Source of the DNA: Aphodosoma sp045126975
Lineage (GTDB): Bacteria > Bacteroidota > Bacteroidia > Bacteroidales > Paludibacteraceae
DNA length: 64,000 nt
Assembly (NCBI GenBank): GCA_045126975.1
Contig: JBGVPL010000028.1
Location: forward strand, 24,170-88,169
Direction of reading: 5' to 3'
The notes below the pieces were generated by a model. It did no database searches and was not told where the DNA came from. It saw only the letters and a program-made list of their open reading frames with translations. The position numbers and the translations under genes are program-made. Shown piece after piece: positions 38,517-47,454 of the stretch; within the stretch, counting starts at the first letter, position 1; each line of letters opens with the position of its first letter.

Positions 38517-40209
38517 AAAAATATTAAATAATAGTCTTGTATCTCGTGTCTCGTATCTCGTGTCTCTGATAATAGTTTTGGTGTTGATTTTCACTAAAAC
38601 ACTATATTTTCGTATCGATTTAACAGAAGAGGGACGTTATTCTTTGTCTGATGCATCAAAGGATTTGGTGGCGGAGATAAGCGAACCATTAACAGTGAAG
38701 TTGTATCTTGATGGTGATCTTGATGCAAATATGCTTCGTTTGCGTCGCTCGACTGAAGATTTGGTGCGTGAGCTTAATATGTATGCCTCAGAGCAACTTG
38801 TGATTGAAAATTATAATCCTAATAGTGCTACTACTGATGAGGAACGATATGCCGAATATGCAGAGTTGGAGGAGCGAGGTTTGCGAGGAATGAGTGTTAC
38901 TATTCGGGAGCGTGGAGGGAAGATGTCGGAACAGGTGATATTCCCTTGGGCTGAGGTGTGTAGTAGTCGTGATACTATGGCTATATGTTTGATGCAACCT
39001 TCTTCGCAAAAATCGGGTGAAGTTGCAGTTAACAATGCTATTGCTGATTTGGAATATCTGTTTGTTGATGCAATACGAGTTCTTAATCGTAAAGAGATTC
39101 GTAAAGTGGCATTTATTGAAGGGCATGGCGAATTGGCAGAAGAATATACGTATGATGCAAGTGGTGCATTAAGTCGATATTTTCAAGTTGATAGAGGTGT
39201 GATTGGTATAGATGCTTCAGTGCTTGATTCTTATGATGCTATTATTGTAGCAAAGCCTATGACGGCTTATAGTGAAAGTGATAAGTTTATTATTGACCAA
39301 TATATAATGCGAGGAGGACGAGTGTTGTGGTTGTTAGATGGTGCGCAAATGTCGAATGATATGTTGGCTGAAGGGGGGGCAACTCCATTGATTGAGTTGG
39401 ATGTGAATTTGAATGATATGTTGTTTCGTTATGGTGTGCGTTTGACACCTACGGTGGTGGAAGATATGCAGTGTGCGTATATGCCAGTTAATGTAGCTCG
39501 TCCGGGCGAAGAACCTCGCTTTGAACCAATACCTTGGTTTTATATGCCATTGTTGCAAGGTTCTCCATATCATCCGATTACTAAAACATTGCAGGCTGTG
39601 AAGGCTGATTTTGCTTCAGGAATTGAAATTGTAGGTGATACTGCAGGTGTACGTAAAGAGGTGTTGTTGATTACAAGTAATGCAAGTCATGTGAATATGG
39701 CTCCGACTGAAATTGATGTGATGGATGCTATAAATATTGAACCTAAAGAGTATTTTACGACTCAGTATGTACCTATTGCTGTGGCTTTAGAGGGTAAATT
39801 TGAATCGATATATAAGCATCGTATGGCACCTGCAGGTGTAAATGTTGATAAAATTATAGATAAGAGTGAGCCTACACGTATGATTGTAGTGGCAGATGGC
39901 GATATTATTCGTAATGATATAGAGCAACATCGTGAAGGTCTTATGCTTGTGCCTCTTGGCTATGATAGGGTGACTCGTCAAACCCATGGAAATAAGGATT
40001 TTATTGTAAATGCGATGCTTTATCTTACAGATGATGAGGGGGTGATGCAACTTCGTAATCGTCGCATTGATTTGCGATTGTTGAATAGGGCTGTAGTTGA
40101 TTCACAACGAGATATGTGGACGTGGATAAATACTTTGTTGCCAGTAGTGTTGCTCGCTATTTTCGGGGGAATATTCTTTTGGATTAGAAAAAGGAAATAC
40201 GTTGGATAG
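38509..40209 (+). CDS. gldG: GldG-like ABC transporter auxiliary protein
   Basis: A 566-residue membrane-anchored protein of the GldG/ABC_transp_aux family; in Flavobacterium GldG works with GldA and GldF in a complex needed for gliding. Seen: N-terminal helix, YFRIDLTEEGRYSLSD (family-typical RxDLTxxxxYSLS), IRKVAFIEGHGE, GRVLWLLDGAQ and a C-terminal membrane helix followed by WIRKRKYVG. No GldF permease is next to it; the upstream gene is YqaE. TCTCGTG/TCTCGTA heptads encode part of the N-terminal helix (residues 8-21). Confidence 0.85.
   Translation: MNKKILNNSLVSRVSYLVSLIIVLVLIFTKTLYFRIDLTEEGRYSLSDASKDLVAEISEPLTVKLYLDGDLDANMLRLRRSTEDLVRELNMYASEQLVIENYNPNSATTDEERYAEYAELEERGLRGMSVTIRERGGKMSEQVIFPWAEVCSSRDTMAICLMQPSSQKSGEVAVNNAIADLEYLFVDAIRVLNRKEIRKVAFIEGHGELAEEYTYDASGALSRYFQVDRGVIGIDASVLDSYDAIIVAKPMTAYSESDKFIIDQYIMRGGRVLWLLDGAQMSNDMLAEGGATPLIELDVNLNDMLFRYGVRLTPTVVEDMQCAYMPVNVARPGEEPRFEPIPWFYMPLLQGSPYHPITKTLQAVKADFASGIEIVGDTAGVRKEVLLITSNASHVNMAPTEIDVMDAINIEPKEYFTTQYVPIAVALEGKFESIYKHRMAPAGVNVDKIIDKSEPTRMIVVADGDIIRNDIEQHREGLMLVPLGYDRVTRQTHGNKDFIVNAMLYLTDDEGVMQLRNRRIDLRLLNRAVVDSQRDMWTWINTLLPVVLLAIFGGIFFWIRKRKYVG
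38531..38571. repeat. Heptad tract inside gldG
   Basis: Five units of TCTTGTA/TCTCGTG/TCTCGTA/TCTCGTG/TCTCTGA, complement of the ACGAGAC family; encodes SLVSRVSYLVSLI in the membrane helix. Confidence 0.88.
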
Positions 40210-40261
40210 GGAATAAGGAATAGGGAACAGGGAACAGGGAACAGGGAACAAGGAACAAGGG
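40207..40261. repeat. Heptad tract after gldG
   Basis: Nearly eight units: GGGAATA, AGGAATA, GGGAACA (four times), AGGAACA. It starts at the gldG stop codon. Confidence 0.93.
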
Positions 40262-40293
40262 AGTTGGATTTTTCTTATTAAAAATCAAGAATT

Positions 40294-41145
40294 ATGAATT
40301 ATAACAAGTATATAGGAGCGCATGTAAGTGCTTCGGGTGGAGTGGAGAATGCTCCATTGAATGCACATAATATAGGTGCAACGGCGTTTGCATTGTTTAC
40401 TAAAAATCAACGACAATGGTTTTCGCCAGCTTTGACCGAGAAATCTATTGAATTATTTAAGGCTCGTTGTGCTGAGTATGGTTATACTGCGGCGCAGATA
40501 TTGCCTCATGATAGTTATTTGATAAATCTTGGTTCGCCAGACGCAGAGTCGTTGGATAAGAGTCGTAAGTCTTTTATTGAAGAGATGCATCGCTGTGAGC
40601 AATTAGGATTAGATAGATTGAATTTTCATCCAGGTTCGCATCTTAAGAAAATATCGGAAGAGGATTGCTTAAAAACAATAGCAGAGAGTATAAATATTGC
40701 GTTGGACAAAACACAAGGTGTTACTGCTGTGTTGGAAAACACTGCTGGTCAAGGCACTAATATGGGTTATCGTTTTGAGCATTTGCGTACGATAATTGAT
40801 TTAGTTGATGATAAATCGCGTGTAGGTGTGTGTATTGATACACAACATGCTTTTGCAGCTGGGTATGATTTGTTGTCGGAAGAGGGATTTGAAGAGGTAT
40901 GGCGTCATTTTGATGAAGTGGTAGGGTTCAATTATTTGCGTGGTATGCACCTCAATGATTCTAAGAAAGAGTTGGCTTCGCGAGTTGACCGTCACGAAAC
41001 ATTGCGTAATGGATTGTTGGGTGCAAATCCGTTCATTCGAATTATGAAAGATACTCGTTTTAATAATATACCGTTAATTCTTGAAACTCCAGATGAATCG
41101 CTTTGGGCAGAAGAAATAGAGTGGCTTAAATATGGACAGATATAA
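40294..41145 (+). CDS. nfo: Endonuclease IV (AP endonuclease)
   Basis: A 283-residue Zn-dependent apurinic/apyrimidinic endonuclease for base-excision repair. Seen: YIGAHVSASGGVENAP at the start, LNFHPGSHL, TAVLENTAGQG, GVCIDTQHAFAAGYD and LHLNDSK with the metal ligands in order; length is as in E. coli Nfo. Its last 14 bases overlap the next gene. Confidence 0.97.
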   Translation: MNYNKYIGAHVSASGGVENAPLNAHNIGATAFALFTKNQRQWFSPALTEKSIELFKARCAEYGYTAAQILPHDSYLINLGSPDAESLDKSRKSFIEEMHRCEQLGLDRLNFHPGSHLKKISEEDCLKTIAESINIALDKTQGVTAVLENTAGQGTNMGYRFEHLRTIIDLVDDKSRVGVCIDTQHAFAAGYDLLSEEGFEEVWRHFDEVVGFNYLRGMHLNDSKKELASRVDRHETLRNGLLGANPFIRIMKDTRFNNIPLILETPDESLWAEEIEWLKYGQI

Positions 41146-41698
41146 ATTTGCATTACAGTTAGTTTGGAATATCCTTTCGAAACCAGATGAAACTTTGAGG
41201 TATGAGGCTTTGTTAAATAAATTTTATGGAAAAAATGTATTTAAGCATTTTGTTATGCCTCTTGCTGAAGTTTTATTTGTTGTGGTTTTTATTGCTTCAT
41301 TGTTTTCTTTTGAGATGAACTTTGTAACTATTTTTGTTAAATCATTTTTTAATGTTTTATCTTTTGTAGTTGCTTATGGTACATTGTTTTTCTTAGTTCG
41401 TTGGATTACTTTACGTTTCTTTGTAGATTCGATAAATGATCGTAATGTTGCAATGTTTGTTGGAGGATTGATTTCTTTAGTTTTTTCAGTTAATTTATTA
41501 CAATCGATATTTCCTAATTTGTTTTTTGTTAGTTTTTTATATGTGTATGTGTTTTATTTAGTTTGGGTTATGTCGGAAGGTGTAATTGATATTAGCGAAG
41601 AGATGCGTAATAAATATATGTGTTTTATTTCTTTATTAGTTTTTTTAACGCCCTTTGTTATCGAAAAGATGTTGATGCAAATGGTACCTAATTTATAA
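41132..41698 (+). CDS. Yip1-like multi-pass membrane protein (unknown)
   Basis: A 188-residue protein with about five hydrophobic helices after a 40-residue cytosolic start (LVWNILSKPDETLRYEALLNKFYG). It is not firmly recognised; the arrangement resembles Yip1-domain proteins of Bacteroidota. It overlaps the nfo end and precedes the FKBP gene by 13 bases, so the run nfo to TPM is probably one operon. Confidence 0.7.
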   Translation: MDRYKFALQLVWNILSKPDETLRYEALLNKFYGKNVFKHFVMPLAEVLFVVVFIASLFSFEMNFVTIFVKSFFNVLSFVVAYGTLFFLVRWITLRFFVDSINDRNVAMFVGGLISLVFSVNLLQSIFPNLFFVSFLYVYVFYLVWVMSEGVIDISEEMRNKYMCFISLLVFLTPFVIEKMLMQMVPNL

Positions 41699-41711
41699 AA
41701 ATTTCAATTAT

Positions 41712-42224
41712 ATGAAAAAGATATTATTTTTGTTCTTAGTGGTGTTAATGTTTGTCGGTTGTGATGAGCGTTTCATGTCATGGAAAGATTATAACGAAGA
41801 GTGGCTTGTCGCTCAGCGCGATAAATTGGGCGTAGATACGAATGTTGTTGAAGTAGAAATCTTGCCTTCTGGTGTTTTAATAGAAAAATACCATACTGGT
41901 TATGGTGCTATACCTAAGCCATCTATAGATCCCGTTACAGGTGTATCAAGTGGTGTAAAGGTAAAATATACAGGGTGGTTGGTAGATGGCACTCGTTTTG
42001 ATTATACTGATAGCCTTGGTGTATCATTCTATTTGTCGGATGTGATTGAAGGATGGCGTGAAGCAATGGCTCGTATGCCACAGGGTTCGCATTGGAAAAT
42101 TTATATTCCACATGAAAAGGCTTATGGTGAAACAGGTAGTAAGGGGTTGTATGGTAATTTTTCCGTACCACCATATAGTACTTTGATTTTTGATATTGAT
42201 TTGATTGATGTGTTGAATTATTGA
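41712..42224 (+). CDS. FKBP-type peptidyl-prolyl isomerase lipoprotein
   Basis: A 170-residue lipoprotein: lipobox LMFVGC with Cys at residue 17, followed by an FKBP domain (about 70-170; VKVKYTGWLVDGTRFDYT, EGWREAMARMPQGSHWKIYIP, YSTLIFDIDLIDV). It should speed proline isomerisation in periplasmic or surface proteins. Similar lipoproteins (GldI) are linked to gliding/T9SS in Bacteroidota. The stop overlaps the next start (TGATG). Confidence 0.9.
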   Translation: MKKILFLFLVVLMFVGCDERFMSWKDYNEEWLVAQRDKLGVDTNVVEVEILPSGVLIEKYHTGYGAIPKPSIDPVTGVSSGVKVKYTGWLVDGTRFDYTDSLGVSFYLSDVIEGWREAMARMPQGSHWKIYIPHEKAYGETGSKGLYGNFSVPPYSTLIFDIDLIDVLNY

Positions 42225-43435
42225 TGCGTAAGTATTTAGTTATATTATTTACTTTTTTTACTGCTTTTGTAAGTGCTGAAAAATTGAATGTTTCGCAGGT
42301 TTATAATCCAAAAAATGCGGGGCAAAATAGTTATGTGAGTGACGTTGATGGTGTTTTATCTGCACAAGCTCGTGTTAATTTGAATAATATATGTGTTTCA
42401 CTTGAGCATGAGGTTGGAGTGGAAATAGCGGTAGTGATTGTTCCTGGTATAAAAGGTGATGATGAGTACGATTTTGCTTATAATTTGTTTAATACGTGGC
42501 GTATTGGTAAAGAAGGTAAAAATAATGGTTTATTATGGCTTTATGTGGTTGATATTCGTGCGATGAAGTTTGAAACGGGTTATGGTCTTGAAGGTTTGTT
42601 GCCTGATGCATACCTTAATTCCTTACTAGATGAAGGTATATTTCCATTAATGAGAGAAGGTCGTGTTGATGAAGCATTTTTGTTAGGACTTAAAGATATA
42701 GAAAGTAGGTTGACGACTGAGGCCGCACGTGAAGAATTGTTGTTGAATACTGAATCACCTCGTATTATTGTGGTTGATATATTGACACTATATTTTTGTT
42801 TTGCATTTGTATTGTTAATATTTTTTGCAGTATTATATTATAAAAAATCGCAAAATCTTCGAGGAGAGAATAATGTGCAATATTATCAAGTGAGTGATGT
42901 GGTGGATTCAATGCGAATATTTGCTTTTGTGTTTCCTTTACCATTATATTTTTTCTATCTTTATGCAAAACGTCTTCGTCGTTCTCTTCGTGAAAAACCA
43001 TTGAGGTGTGATTGTTGCGGTGGTACAATGCGTTTGCTTTCTGAAGCAGAAGAAGACCAATATCTTAATTTCAAACAGCAGGCAGAGGAGCGAGTGAAAA
43101 GTGTTGATTATGATGTGTGGAAATGTAATGTTTGTGATAATTACAAGGTATTGGCGTATGAAAAAATGACAACAAAATATAAGGTTTGTCCGCAGTGTGG
43201 AGCAAAAACTTATAGCCTTGTTAGCGATAGAATAATAACTCCAGCAACTTCGTTGTCTTCAGGCAGAGGAGAGAAAGTGCATGAATGCGCTAATTGCCAT
43301 TGTCGTAAAGTAGTGCCTTATATAATACCAATTATAATAGTTTCGAGAGGTAGTGGTAGTCGTGGGGGATTTTCTGGAGGCGGTAGTTTTGGAGGTGGTT
43401 TCTCTGGTGGCGGTGGTGCTGGAGGAAGATTTTAA
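42224..43435 (+). CDS. TPM domain protein with Gly-rich tail
   Basis: A 403-residue YgcG-like protein: signal peptide ending FVSAEK, TPM domain (about 35-165; VEIAVVIVPGIKG, GKEGKNNGLLWLYVV, GYGLEGLLPDAYL), membrane helices near 185 and 240, a cytosolic part with CxxC pairs (CDCCG, CNVC, CPQCG, CANCHCRK) likely to bind zinc, and a glycine/serine tail SGGGGAGGRF. Together with LemA next door it forms the common lemA-TPM pair. The ATG at 42224 is chosen over TTG at 42221. Confidence 0.9.
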   Translation: MRKYLVILFTFFTAFVSAEKLNVSQVYNPKNAGQNSYVSDVDGVLSAQARVNLNNICVSLEHEVGVEIAVVIVPGIKGDDEYDFAYNLFNTWRIGKEGKNNGLLWLYVVDIRAMKFETGYGLEGLLPDAYLNSLLDEGIFPLMREGRVDEAFLLGLKDIESRLTTEAAREELLLNTESPRIIVVDILTLYFCFAFVLLIFFAVLYYKKSQNLRGENNVQYYQVSDVVDSMRIFAFVFPLPLYFFYLYAKRLRRSLREKPLRCDCCGGTMRLLSEAEEDQYLNFKQQAEERVKSVDYDVWKCNVCDNYKVLAYEKMTTKYKVCPQCGAKTYSLVSDRIITPATSLSSGRGEKVHECANCHCRKVVPYIIPIIIVSRGSGSRGGFSGGGSFGGGFSGGGGAGGRF

Positions 43436-43490
43436 ATAAGGAATAGGGAATAGGGAACAAGGAACAAGGAATAGGGAATAAGGAGCAAGG
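43436..43490. repeat. Heptad tract between TPM gene and lemA
   Basis: Nearly eight units of AGGAATA/GGGAATA/GGGAACA/AGGAACA/AGGAGCA. Confidence 0.93.
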
Positions 43491-43531
43491 CGAGAAAACT
43501 TATTGTGTCTAATATTTAATAATTTAATAAT

Positions 43532-44125
43532 ATGCTTAATCGAACTAAATTATCATTAATTATTGTCACTGCAGTTGTGGCAATAGCGGTTTTATGGGTT
43601 ATAAACACTTATAATCGTATGGTTACAGCGCAAGAGGCTGTTACTACAGAGTGGTCTAATGTGGAGAGTCAATATCAACGTCGTGCAGATTTGATTCCGA
43701 ATCTTGTTGCCACTGTGAAAGGTTATGCAGCACATGAGAGTGAAACACTTGAAGCAGTTGTGTCAGCACGAGCTAAAGCAACCCAAACTGTGGTTGATGT
43801 CAATAATTTTTCACGTGATGAATTTGAAAAATATCAAGCAGCTCAAGGTGAATTAAATTCAGCACTTGGTCGTTTGATGATGATTACTGAAAATTATCCT
43901 GATTTGAAGGCAAATCAAAACTTCCGTGATTTACAAGAACAATTAGAGGGAACAGAAAATCGCATTCAGATTACGCGCCAATCTTATAACAATACAGCAC
44001 GTGCTTACAATACTATGATTCGTCGTTTTCCAAATAATATCTTCAGTCGAATCTTTGGCTTTCAGATAGTTACATATTTTAAAGCAGATGCAGAAGCATC
44101 CAAAGTGCCACAGGTTGCTTTTTAA
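43532..44125 (+). CDS. lemA: LemA family protein
   Basis: A 197-residue LemA: N-terminal membrane helix, then a long helical domain with YNRMVTAQEAVTTEWSNVESQYQRRADLIPNLV and the C-terminal NTMIRRFPNNIFSRIFGF. Function is not settled. The gene sits beside a TPM protein, as in many genomes. Confidence 0.95.
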   Translation: MLNRTKLSLIIVTAVVAIAVLWVINTYNRMVTAQEAVTTEWSNVESQYQRRADLIPNLVATVKGYAAHESETLEAVVSARAKATQTVVDVNNFSRDEFEKYQAAQGELNSALGRLMMITENYPDLKANQNFRDLQEQLEGTENRIQITRQSYNNTARAYNTMIRRFPNNIFSRIFGFQIVTYFKADAEASKVPQVAF

Positions 44126-44150
44126 GATAATAGATAACTGATAATAGATA
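44126..44150. repeat. Short heptad tract after lemA
   Basis: Units GATAATA, GATAACT, GATAATA, GATAATT; AGATAAT family. No other signal in the short spacer. Confidence 0.75.
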
Positions 44151-44158
44151 ATTTTAAT

Positions 44159-44911
44159 ATGAGAAAAATAAAATCAATAGTATTTAGTCGTGTGTCTCGT
44201 GTCTCGTGTATTGCTATTGTAATCTTTTGCACATTTTGCATTGATTTAAGTGCTCAAAAATTAGGTTTTATCGGCGGTCCATCTATGTCGTATGGTATGG
44301 TTACGCAAGTTGATAAATCGGCAGCATTTACTATGATTCCAGGAGAGGGACTTCATGTTGGTATGCTTTTTGAAATGGATGTAACTAATCGTTGGGGTTT
44401 TGATGCCGCAGTGATGTACGAATTACGTACAATGCGTTGGGATGTAGGTTATGTCAATGATAGTACAGGTATTGATGTTTCTAATCGATTCAAACGTCAG
44501 TTAGGCTATCTTAATGTGCCATTCCATTTTTATGTTAATTTCCCAATACAAAACCAATATGTTCTTTCGTTGTTTGGTGGTCCAGTGTTTGCATGTGGAT
44601 TACATGGGGAAGATTGGGCTTGGGAGAATTATTCAGAGAATGTGCCAGCGGGTGTGCATAAGCCTATTACATACGAAAAAGAGAATATATTTGGCAAAGA
44701 TGGACGTCTTGTTCGTTGTGAAATTGCAGCAGAAGTAGGTCTTGCTCTTAAGTGGAAAGGATTACAGGGTAGAGTGTCTTATCAGCATGGCCTTAATAAT
44801 GATAATTTTAATAAATATGCATTTACATTGCCATTTGGTAATTCTAAAGCCTATTTTACGCAAGGAACGGTGAAATTATCAGTAGCATACGTATTTGATT
44901 TACGAAAATAA
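44159..44911 (+). CDS. Outer-membrane beta-barrel protein (PorT-like)
   Basis: A 250-residue predicted outer-membrane barrel: signal peptide to about residue 31 (LSAQ), then KLGFIGGPSMSYGMV and alternating strands with LGYLNVPFHFYVNF and LFGGPVFACGLHG, ending VKLSVAYVFDLRK. The pattern fits the OMP_b-brl_2/PorT group; a role in T9SS is possible but not shown. TCTCGTG heptads encode SRVSRVSC in the signal peptide. Confidence 0.82.
   Translation: MRKIKSIVFSRVSRVSCIAIVIFCTFCIDLSAQKLGFIGGPSMSYGMVTQVDKSAAFTMIPGEGLHVGMLFEMDVTNRWGFDAAVMYELRTMRWDVGYVNDSTGIDVSNRFKRQLGYLNVPFHFYVNFPIQNQYVLSLFGGPVFACGLHGEDWAWENYSENVPAGVHKPITYEKENIFGKDGRLVRCEIAAEVGLALKWKGLQGRVSYQHGLNNDNFNKYAFTLPFGNSKAYFTQGTVKLSVAYVFDLRK
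44187..44214. repeat. Heptad tract in barrel-protein signal peptide
   Basis: Three to four units GTCGTGTG/TCTCGTG/TCTCGTG, complement of the ACGAGAC family, in frame. Confidence 0.8.
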
Positions 44912-44962
44912 CTTTAGAGTGATAAATTTTAATTTTAAATATTTAATTTCAACTTTTTTTTG

Positions 44963-44970
44963 TATCTTTG
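44963..44970 (+). promoter_or_regulatory. fba promoter, -7 box
   Basis: TATCTTTG followed by CAGA, preceded by a T-run; 80 bases before the aldolase start. Confidence 0.7.
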
Positions 44971-45014
44971 CAGAACGAAATTTAATAAATTATAAGCGAT
45001 AGGGTATCTAAGTC

Positions 45015-45040
45015 TTGTTACTCGCTACTCGCTACTAATA
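45015..45040. repeat. Heptad tract in fba leader
   Basis: Units TTGTTAC, TCGCTAC, TCGCTAC; same family as 57494-57566 and 62371-62425. No complementary arm nearby. Confidence 0.8.
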
Positions 45041-45049
45041 GTTTAAAAT

Positions 45050-46045
45050 ATGGTAAGTTATAAAGAATTAGGCCTTGTGAACACAAAAGAGATGTTCAAA
45101 GGCGCAGTAGAGGGAGGTTATGCAATTCCTGCATTCAACTTCAACAACATGGAACAAATGCAAGCAATTATTCAAGCTTGTGCAGAAACAAAATCTCCAG
45201 TAATCCTTCAAGTGTCAAGTGGTGCGCGTAAATATGCTAACCAAACACTTCTTCGTTATATGGCACAAGGTGCGGTTGAATATGCAAAAGAACTTGGTTG
45301 GGAAAAACCACAAATCTGTCTTCACCTCGACCATGGTGATACATTTGAACTCTGTAAATCTTGTGTAGATATGGGTTTCTCTTCTGTTATGATTGATGGT
45401 TCACACCACTCATACGAAGAAAATATCGAACTTACTAAAAAAGTAGTTGAATATGCTCACCAATATGGAGTAACAGTAGAAGGCGAACTTGGTGTATTGG
45501 CTGGTATCGAAGATGATGTAGTTGCTGAACATCACACATATACTCGTCCAGAAGAGGTAGTTGACTTTGTAAAACGTACAGGTGTTGACTCTTTGGCTAT
45601 TTCAATTGGTACATCTCATGGTGCTAACAAATTCACTCCAGCACAATGTACTCGCGATGAAAATGGTAAACTTGTACCTCCTCCATTGCGTTTCGACATC
45701 CTTCACGAAATCGAAAAACAAATTCCAGGTTTCCCTATCGTACTTCATGGTTCTTCTTCAGTTCCACAAGAATATGTTGAAACAATCAACTCTAATGGTG
45801 GTAAATTGAAAGATGCTATCGGTATTCCAGAAGAACAACTTCGTGAAGCTGCTAAGTCAGCAGTTTGCAAAATCAATATCGACTCTGATGGTCGTCTTGC
45901 AATGACTGCTACAGTACGCAAATTTATGGTTGATAATCCAGATAAATTTGACCCACGTCAATATCTTGGTCCAGCTCGTGAAGAACTCAAAAAACTTTAT
46001 ATGCACAAAGTAAATAATGTGCTTGGTTCTGCAGGTAAAGCATAA
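45050..46045 (+). CDS. fba: Class II fructose-bisphosphate aldolase
   Basis: A 331-residue zinc-dependent aldolase that splits fructose 1,6-bisphosphate in glycolysis and joins triose phosphates in gluconeogenesis. Seen: YAIPAFNFNNMEQ, LHLDHGDTFE (zinc His and catalytic Asp), IDGSHHSYEENI, VEGELGVLAGIEDDV and LHGSSSVP. Codon use is strongly biased (AAC, CTT, GGT), as for highly expressed genes. Phosphofructokinase is encoded on the other strand 0.4 kb away. Confidence 0.97.
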   Translation: MVSYKELGLVNTKEMFKGAVEGGYAIPAFNFNNMEQMQAIIQACAETKSPVILQVSSGARKYANQTLLRYMAQGAVEYAKELGWEKPQICLHLDHGDTFELCKSCVDMGFSSVMIDGSHHSYEENIELTKKVVEYAHQYGVTVEGELGVLAGIEDDVVAEHHTYTRPEEVVDFVKRTGVDSLAISIGTSHGANKFTPAQCTRDENGKLVPPPLRFDILHEIEKQIPGFPIVLHGSSSVPQEYVETINSNGGKLKDAIGIPEEQLREAAKSAVCKINIDSDGRLAMTATVRKFMVDNPDKFDPRQYLGPAREELKKLYMHKVNNVLGSAGKA

Positions 46046-46061
46046 TTGTTAAATTACAGAT

Positions 46062-46102
46062 AAAAAAGTAGAGACGCAATGTTTTGCGTCTCTACTTTTT
46101 TT
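46062..46102 (+). terminator. Terminator after fba
   Basis: Stem AGTAGAGACGCAA/TTGCGTCTCTACT with A-run before and T-run after. Confidence 0.92.
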
Positions 46103-46118
46103 GTGATGAGGTAATAAA

Positions 46119-46151
46119 TAAAAAGAGACGCAAATTATTGCGTCTCTACTT
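46119..46151 (-). terminator. Terminator after tRNA-fMet
   Basis: Stem AGAGACGCAA/TTGCGTCTCT, with a T-run on the minus strand after it, directly behind the tRNA gene. Same GAGACGCAA hairpin family as at 46062 and 46396. Confidence 0.75.
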
Positions 46152-46153
46152 AG

Positions 46154-46225
<72 letters not shown>

Positions 46226-46239
46226 ATGTTTTACGAATG

Positions 46240-46247
46240 CAAAGGTA
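46240..46247 (-). promoter_or_regulatory. tRNA-fMet promoter, -7 box
   Basis: TACCTTTG followed by CA on the minus strand, 14 bases before the tRNA 5' end. Confidence 0.75.
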
Positions 46248-46395
46248 CAACTTTTTTTGAAAATAGCAAAATATTTAGTAAATATTTTTATATAAATTTT
46301 GTTTGTTGTTGGTGGCCAGTTTGTTATGTGTGTAAAATGTTGCTAAAATTATGTTGTAAAACATGTTTTTTCGAAAAAGAGACGCAAAATATTGC

Positions 46396-46424
46396 AAAAA
46401 GAGACGCAAAATATTGCGTCTCTA
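46396..46424 (-). terminator. Terminator after pfkA
   Basis: Stem AGAGACGCAA/TTGCGTCTCT with an AT loop, and a T-run on the minus strand. A half copy (GAGACGCAAAATATTGC) lies next to it at 46379-46395. Confidence 0.75.
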
Positions 46425-46447
46425 CTATAAAAATGCGTATTTTAGCA

Positions 46448-47425
46448 TTAAATCGATAAAATTTGTAGTGCATTTACCTTTTCGAGGTTTACTTGTTTAT
46501 CGTCTTTTATTGCTTTTGAGAATGGAACATGCACTATTTCATCATTAACAATTCCAATCATGATAGAGCGTTGTTCGTCCATGAGAGCCTCGATAGCTGC
46601 TACTCCCATGCGAGAGGCTAATATTCGGTCATAGGCCGTAGGGGAGCCTCCGCGTTGCAAGTGTCCTAATATTGATACACGAATATCATAGTCGGGGTAT
46701 TGTTGGTGTATGCGGTCTGCCATAGCTTGAGCACCACCACCACCTTCGGCAACGATTACGATACTACTATTTTTTGATTTACGGAATCCATTATTGATAA
46801 GTTCATCCAATTGTGCAACAGATGTCTCTTTTTCAGGGATAATTGCAGCTTCAGAGCCAGAGGCTATTGCTGAATTTAATGCTAAGAAGCCTGCATCACG
46901 TCCCATAACTTCTACAAAGAAAAGGCGTTCGTGTGATGTGGCAGTATCGCGTATTTTGTCGACACATTCCATAATGGTATTGAGGGCAGTATCATATCCT
47001 ATTGTTGAATCAGTACCCCAAAGGTCATTATCAATTGTTCCTGGAATACCAACAATTGGCATATTAAATTCTTGTGCAAATGTGCGAGCACCTGTAAATG
47101 TGCCATCTCCACCGATCACTACAAGGGCATCAATTCCTTCACGTTTTATCGTTGCGTAAGCTAATTCTCGTCCTTCTTTAGTTTTAAATTCTGAACAACG
47201 AGCTGATTTCAAAATTGTACCGCCTTGTTTAATGATATTACTAACATTCTGAGTTTGGAATTCTTGAATTTCGCCAGTAATCAATCCTTTATAACCGCGA
47301 TATATAGCTTTAACTTTTATGCCGTTATATATAGCAGCACGAGTCACAGCACGTACTGCTGCATTCATTCCAGGAGCATCACCTCCAGAGGTGAGTACGC
47401 CTATACATTTTAATTCGTATTGCAT
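46448..47425 (-). CDS. pfkA: ATP-dependent 6-phosphofructokinase
   Basis: A 325-residue phosphofructokinase for glycolysis. Seen: LTSGGDAPGMNAAVRA (ATP site), GGDGTFTGA (Gly after GGD, typical of ATP rather than pyrophosphate use), PGTIDNDLWGTDSTIGYDTA (catalytic Asp), VMGRDAG and LGHLQRGGSPTAYDR. Its position near fba and acpP/fabF genes fits the usual Bacteroidales neighbourhood. Confidence 0.97.
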   Translation of the reverse strand: MQYELKCIGVLTSGGDAPGMNAAVRAVTRAAIYNGIKVKAIYRGYKGLITGEIQEFQTQNVSNIIKQGGTILKSARCSEFKTKEGRELAYATIKREGIDALVVIGGDGTFTGARTFAQEFNMPIVGIPGTIDNDLWGTDSTIGYDTALNTIMECVDKIRDTATSHERLFFVEVMGRDAGFLALNSAIASGSEAAIIPEKETSVAQLDELINNGFRKSKNSSIVIVAEGGGGAQAMADRIHQQYPDYDIRVSILGHLQRGGSPTAYDRILASRMGVAAIEALMDEQRSIMIGIVNDEIVHVPFSKAIKDDKQVNLEKVNALQILSI

Positions 47426-47454
47426 TTTATTTAGTTTTAGTTACAAGTTAGGAG

